The notes below the pieces were generated by a model. The model saw nothing but the letters and a program-made list of their open reading frames with translations, made no database searches and had not been told where the DNA came from. From positions 1-7,370 of the forward strand of contig JABIFK010000162.1 in NCBI GenBank assembly GCA_018650745.1: a stretch of DNA of 7,370 nt, given 5' to 3'. This document shows positions 5,461 to 7,370 of this stretch, piece by piece. The stretch comes from Candidatus Latescibacterota bacterium. Its GTDB lineage: Bacteria; Latescibacterota; UBA2968. The stretch's first letter is position 1; every line of letters starts with the position of its first letter. A program made the position numbers and the translations under genes.

Positions 5461-5490
5461 AATATAAGACCTTTACGGGCAAAGAATCAA
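5461..5490 (-). promoter_or_regulatory. candidate promoter of the histone-like gene
   Basis: TTGATT (5490-5485) and TATATT (5466-5461) on the minus strand are separated by 18 bases; the -10 matches five of six consensus positions. Predicted leader is about 80 bases. A second candidate lies downstream: TTGAAG (5441-5436), 17 bases, TAATCT (5418-5413) with an extended TG. The two could act together. The rest of the 247-base gap holds only AT-rich sequence. Confidence 0.45.
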
Positions 5491-5621
5491 GACTAAACTT
5501 ACAATTTGATTAAGTTTTTTCGTGCTCATTTTAAACTTTGATTCATACTTTGTAAAAAAACAGCACATGTAGTTCCCCAAAAAAATGTCTTACATCATCT
5601 TATACATTTCTTATGACCGCA

Positions 5622-6752
5622 TTATTCTGGCAATATATTTAAGACGTGATCAATCTCTTCTTCAGTATTATAGACATGGGGCGACAATCTAATGCCATTG
5701 CCACGCAATGCACATATAACTTGTTTGTTGTGCAAACATTGAAACAATGTATCCCGTTTAATTCGTGGGTGAGAGAAAGATACAATACCTGATTTTTCGT
5801 CTGGCTTTCGTGAGCTTAAGACATCATAGCCCTTTTCTTTTAAACCTGCAACAAGTTGGTCCGTGAGCATGAGAATACGCGATTCTATGTTTTCTATGCC
5901 GATCCGTTGAATAAAATCGAGGCAGGCCTTAAGACCATATATACCTGCGGTGTTGAGTGTACCCGATTCAAATCTTTGCGCGTTGGGTAACGGTGTGGGG
6001 TCATAAGAAAGATAGTCTCCTGGATTCTTAACACTTGCCCATCCTAAATTATTCACGTGAAGATGTCGCATCGCTTTTTTTGCACAATAAAAAACACCAG
6101 CACCTTCGGGCCCAAGTAACCACTTATGTGCGTCGGCAGATAGAAAGTCAATGTGTGATTTTGCTACATTCAAATTTAGTGCGCCCAAACTTTGGATGGC
6201 ATCTACGAAGAATAAGATGCCATTTTTTGTACAAAATTCACCAATTTGGGTAAGGTCATGACGAAAACCACTGGCAAACTCGACAGAGCTGATTGAGATG
6301 ATACGCGTATTTTTATCAACTAGATCAAAGAGCTGCTCCATTGCAATGCGTCCATCTGTTTCAGGTGCAAACCGCGTTTCTACACCACGTGATTTCAAAT
6401 TTATCCAAGGGTATACATTGGCAGGAAAACCACGATCGGTTATCACCACATTGTCACCCCGTTTCCATTTGATCCCATTTGCTACAATTTGAATGCCTTC
6501 TGTGGTGTTTTTTATGAAGGCAATTTCAGAAGGTTTTGCGTGTATGAGTTGTGCCGCCACACGCCTGGTGCGACGATATGTGTTTTCCCATCGATCTGAA
6601 TGTACAATACCGTGTAGTGTAACATCTCTCACTTGCTGGTTCATTGCACGCTGTACGGATATTGATATGGGGGCAACTGCAGCATGGTTCAAATAAATAT
6701 AAGATTGTGTGACTGGGAATTCTGCGCGAAGGGCTTCGATGTTTAGTGGCAT
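5622..6752 (-). CDS. class V PLP-dependent aminotransferase-fold enzyme (SufS/isopenicillin-N-epimerase-like, no catalytic Cys loop)
   Basis: 376 residues, a full-length cytosolic fold-type I PLP enzyme. Landmarks are YIYLNHAAVAPIS at 18-30, the phosphate-binding NTTEGI at 82-87, D184 and Q187 in FFVDAIQSLG (pyridine nitrogen and ring contacts), and SADAHKWLLGPEGAGVFYC at 205-223, where K210 is the expected Schiff-base lysine. RFESGTLNT at 260-268 and RLSPHVYNTEEEID at 355-368 follow, where R355 is the likely substrate-carboxylate arginine. SufS-type desulfurases have a loop with the catalytic Cys before that arginine; here VICALRGNGIRLSP runs straight through, so desulfurase activity is unlikely and an aminotransferase, epimerase, lyase or C-S-independent role is more likely. 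The substrate is unknown. The ATG at 6752 is chosen for GAGG six bases upstream; an in-frame TTG at 6785 lies inside a terminator hairpin. It follows guaB but is separated by that terminator, and stands before the histone-like gene with no obvious link to it. Confidence 0.9.
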   Translation of the reverse strand: MPLNIEALRAEFPVTQSYIYLNHAAVAPISISVQRAMNQQVRDVTLHGIVHSDRWENTYRRTRRVAAQLIHAKPSEIAFIKNTTEGIQIVANGIKWKRGDNVVITDRGFPANVYPWINLKSRGVETRFAPETDGRIAMEQLFDLVDKNTRIISISSVEFASGFRHDLTQIGEFCTKNGILFFVDAIQSLGALNLNVAKSHIDFLSADAHKWLLGPEGAGVFYCAKKAMRHLHVNNLGWASVKNPGDYLSYDPTPLPNAQRFESGTLNTAGIYGLKACLDFIQRIGIENIESRILMLTDQLVAGLKEKGYDVLSSRKPDEKSGIVSFSHPRIKRDTLFQCLHNKQVICALRGNGIRLSPHVYNTEEEIDHVLNILPE

Positions 6753-6762
6753 ATTAGGCCTC

Positions 6763-6808
6763 AAAAAATAAACCACAAAGGACAAGTCTGTGTCTTTCGT
6801 GGTTTATT
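6763..6808 (-). terminator. intrinsic terminator of guaB, abutting the next gene's ribosome site
   Basis: An 18-bp stem (arms 6791-6808 and 6767-6784, with one A-C mismatch and one G-T pair; outer part AATAAACCAC/GTGGTTTATT) closes a six-base loop and runs into six T on the minus strand, partly in the stem. It begins 25 bases after the guaB stop. The T-run ends about four bases before the GAGG ribosome site of the aminotransferase gene, so no promoter fits between them. Confidence 0.88.
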
Positions 6809-6832
6809 ATAAAAATAGAGTGTGCTTGAAAA
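6806..6832 (-). promoter_or_regulatory. candidate promoter for the aminotransferase gene, -10 box overlapping the guaB terminator
   Basis: A perfect TATAAT (6811-6806) on the minus strand overlaps the first three bases of the terminator's upstream arm. The best -35-like hexamer, TTTTCA (6832-6827), matches four of six positions at a short 15-base spacing. Initiation near 6799 would remove about half of the upstream arm and weaken the hairpin for that transcript. The -10 is convincing, the -35 is not. Confidence 0.4.
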
Positions 6833-6833
6833 A

Positions 6834-7370
6834 TTAATGGGATGAGTCAAGCCGGTAATTAGGTGCTTCTTTTGTTACGGCAATGTCATGGGCGTGGCTT
6901 TCGCGAACACCAGCCGATGTGATCCTGACAAAGCGCGTGTTGTTGCGCAAGTCTTCAATATTGCGTGTGCCACAATATCCCATGCCTGCGCGCAGGCCTC
7001 CAACCAGTTGATAGATGAAACCTGAGAGAGAGCCTTTATAAGGTACTTGTCCTTCAATGCCCTCAGGTACGAGCTTAGCGGCTTCTACTTCGCCTTGGAA
7101 ATAACGATCTTTGCTGCCTTGTTGCATGGCACCCAATGATCCCATGCCACGATAAACTTTAAACGTACGCCCTTGATAGATGACTGTTTCACCTGGGCTT
7201 TCATCTGTGCCGGCAAAAAGATAACCAATCATAACAGAGTTGGCCCCTGCCGCAATGGCTTTGGTGATATCACCTGATTGGGTAATGCCACCATCTGCAA
7301 TAAGGGGCACATTGGCTTTTGATGCGACCTCGGCGCAATCCATAATGGCTGTAATTTGAGGAACTCCAAC
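6834..7370 (-). CDS. guaB: IMP dehydrogenase, C-terminal part (5' end outside the window)
   Basis: The last 178 residues of inosine-5'-monophosphate dehydrogenase, which oxidises IMP to XMP with NAD+, the first committed step of GMP synthesis in the cytosol. The frame is open to the window edge (V-G-V-P-Q-I-T-A-I), which is where IMPDH stands just after the catalytic-cysteine loop, so that cysteine and the CBS domains are outside. Visible motifs are VPLIADGGI and SGDITKAIAAGA (phosphate-binding strands), SVMIGYLFAGTDESPGE, the flap FKVYRGMGSLGAM followed by GSKDRYFQ, VPEGIEGQVPYKG with the mobile-flap Arg/Tyr counterpart replaced by the bacterial pattern, and YQLVGGLRAGMGYCGT. The end RITSAGVRESHAHDIAVTKEAPNY matches the family C-terminus. 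The remaining length agrees with a protein of about 490 residues. A strong terminator follows 25 bases after the stop, so guaB appears to end its unit; guaA is not next to it here. Confidence 0.97.
   Translation of the reverse strand, partial: VGVPQITAIMDCAEVASKANVPLIADGGITQSGDITKAIAAGANSVMIGYLFAGTDESPGETVIYQGRTFKVYRGMGSLGAMQQGSKDRYFQGEVEAAKLVPEGIEGQVPYKGSLSGFIYQLVGGLRAGMGYCGTRNIEDLRNNTRFVRITSAGVRESHAHDIAVTKEAPNYRLDSSH

Noticed and set aside
4958..5513. Two long plus-strand frames (4958-5398 and 4974-5513) encoding very hydrophobic Phe/Leu repeats that look like membrane proteins.
   Set aside because: They are the complement of Lys/Ala/Val codons; lysine AAA/AAG becomes Phe/Leu on the other strand. 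They lack good ribosome sites, and the minus-strand frame has a strong one plus a terminator.
5579..5609. Possible terminator for the aminotransferase gene: AAATGT pairing with ACATTT followed by seven T.
   Set aside because: The stem is only six AT-rich pairs with a 15-base loop; too weak to call, although some transcript end is expected here.

Overview
The window is a chromosomal stretch from a bacterium of moderate to low GC, in which every supported gene lies on the minus strand. Read in transcription order (right to left) it holds: the 3' end of guaB (IMP dehydrogenase); a class V PLP-dependent aminotransferase-fold enzyme; a histone H1-tail-like poly(Lys/Ala/Val) protein; a membrane-bound, MCP-like receptor with HAMP and PAS domains; a SnoaL/NTF2-fold protein; a class I SAM methyltransferase; a 72-residue low-complexity orphan; a UxaB-type (tagaturonate reductase/altronate oxidoreductase) dehydrogenase; and the first four codons of a further gene. 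Shine-Dalgarno sites are often clear (AAGGAGGTG, AAGGAG, AGGAG), and four strong intrinsic terminators show that the region is split into short transcription units. A two-TM MCP-like protein fits a didermic, environmental bacterium, but nothing here fixes the phylum.

Layout: 6834-7370 guaB 3' end and its terminator (6763-6808); 5622-6752 aminotransferase; 5375-5621 a 247-base leader/promoter region; 4967-5374 histone-like gene, then a strong terminator (4909-4945); 2902-4719 receptor, then a 13-bp-stem terminator (2836-2873); 2334-2759 SnoaL-like gene and 1564-2232 methyltransferase with no strong terminator between them; 1243-1461 the small orphan, ending in a terminator (1192-1220); 48-1166 uxaB-like gene followed after 35 bases by another start codon (position 12), which suggests a hexuronate-catabolism operon continuing out of the window. 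No gap without a gene exceeds 300 bases, and I see no tRNA, rRNA, CRISPR, insertion sequence or convincing plus-strand gene.

The genes do not form one pathway. The points most worth following are: (1) a histone-like protein that is entirely a tail, 32 consecutive four-residue units ending in KK, encoded by A-rich slippery codons; (2) an MCP-like receptor whose normally near-invariant signalling tip has diverged strongly while its heptad frame and glycines are kept, with a long acidic linker between PAS domain and signalling coil; (3) two places (upstream of the uxaB-like gene and of the aminotransferase) where a -10-like box overlaps the upstream arm of the preceding gene's terminator, so that a locally started transcript would lack the full hairpin; (4) a SufS-like aminotransferase-fold enzyme in which the catalytic-cysteine loop is missing.
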